Positions 63,992 to 64,000 of a stretch of DNA of 64,000 bases are shown in pieces (position 1 is the stretch's first letter; each line of letters begins with the position of its first letter). The translations under genes were made by a program, and so were the position numbers. Source of the DNA: Salinispira pacifica (lineage in GTDB: Bacteria > Spirochaetota > Spirochaetia > DSM-27196 > Salinispiraceae); NCBI RefSeq assembly GCF_000507245.1, contig NC_023035.1, positions 1,129,001 through 1,193,000 of the forward strand, read 5' to 3'. The notes below the pieces were generated by a model. The model made no database searches. It was not told the origin of the DNA and saw nothing but the letters and a program-made list of their open reading frames with translations.

Positions 63992-64000
63992 CCGCGGCAT

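Noticed and set aside
62999-64000. Minus-strand frame across accA
   Set aside because: Shadow of accA, which has all expected motifs on the plus strand.

Overview
The window looks like a piece of chromosome from a Gram-negative, probably free-living anaerobic bacterium, and my best guess is a spirochaete. The Gram-negative call rests on a TolC-type channel, a SPOR-domain protein, a lipoprotein and FabZ. The spirochaete call is an inference: it rests on general protein character, a LoaP-like NusG paralogue and a VCR-like attC site (integrons are known in Treponema). No rRNA or tRNA gene was found to confirm it. Core genes are moderately GC-rich, while the 39.2-43.3 kb and 49.6-52.6 kb stretches are clearly AT-rich and look imported.

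Layout. (1) 1-4.3 kb, minus strand: a LoaP-like antiterminator, a nucleotide-sugar dehydratase/epimerase and a DegT aminotransferase form a surface-polysaccharide operon, translationally coupled to a partial molybdenum hydroxylase. (2) 4.4-7.9 kb: an exported protein and a large RlpA-like/SPOR cell-wall protein. (3) 8.0-15.5 kb: a six-gene operon encoding TolC channel, membrane-fusion protein, ABC ATPase, FtsX-type permease, histidine kinase and NtrC-type regulator. A -24/-12 sigma-54 promoter and a palindromic upstream site precede it, so the operon probably activates its own promoter. (4) 15.5-20 kb: an IS5-type element, a DUF2784 protein and a decayed E1beta-lipoyl-KASIII fusion. (5) 20-29.2 kb: a GH3 glycosidase divergent from an SBP5-type oligosaccharide/peptide ABC importer and a ROK regulator; a shared motif lies at both promoters. 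(6) 29.4-39.2 kb: IS wreckage, with an intact NarX/NarL-type two-component pair, an ECF-like membrane protein and a lipoprotein.

(7) 39.2-52.5 kb, minus strand, AT-rich: the most interesting part. It carries an OLD-family ATPase/TOPRIM nuclease, a type III Mod methyltransferase, a type III Res subunit, a good VCR-like attC site, an RHH-VapC-DUF6933 toxin-antitoxin operon and a second short attC-like site. Cassette-end sequences pair as expected for integron gene cassettes, although no integrase is in the window. Mod has been cut by an IS66 element and by an IS4-type element that itself carries an IS5-type element. Each insertion is flanked by exact target duplications, and removing them on paper restores one 690-codon reading frame.

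(8) 52.6-64 kb: housekeeping DNA. It holds a GxxExxY protein, a radical SAM protein flanked by two copies of a ~210 bp repeat, an MscS channel, NAD-dependent DNA ligase, SfsA with an extra tail, and FabZ divergent from the accBCDA acetyl-CoA carboxylase operon, with a palindrome between them.
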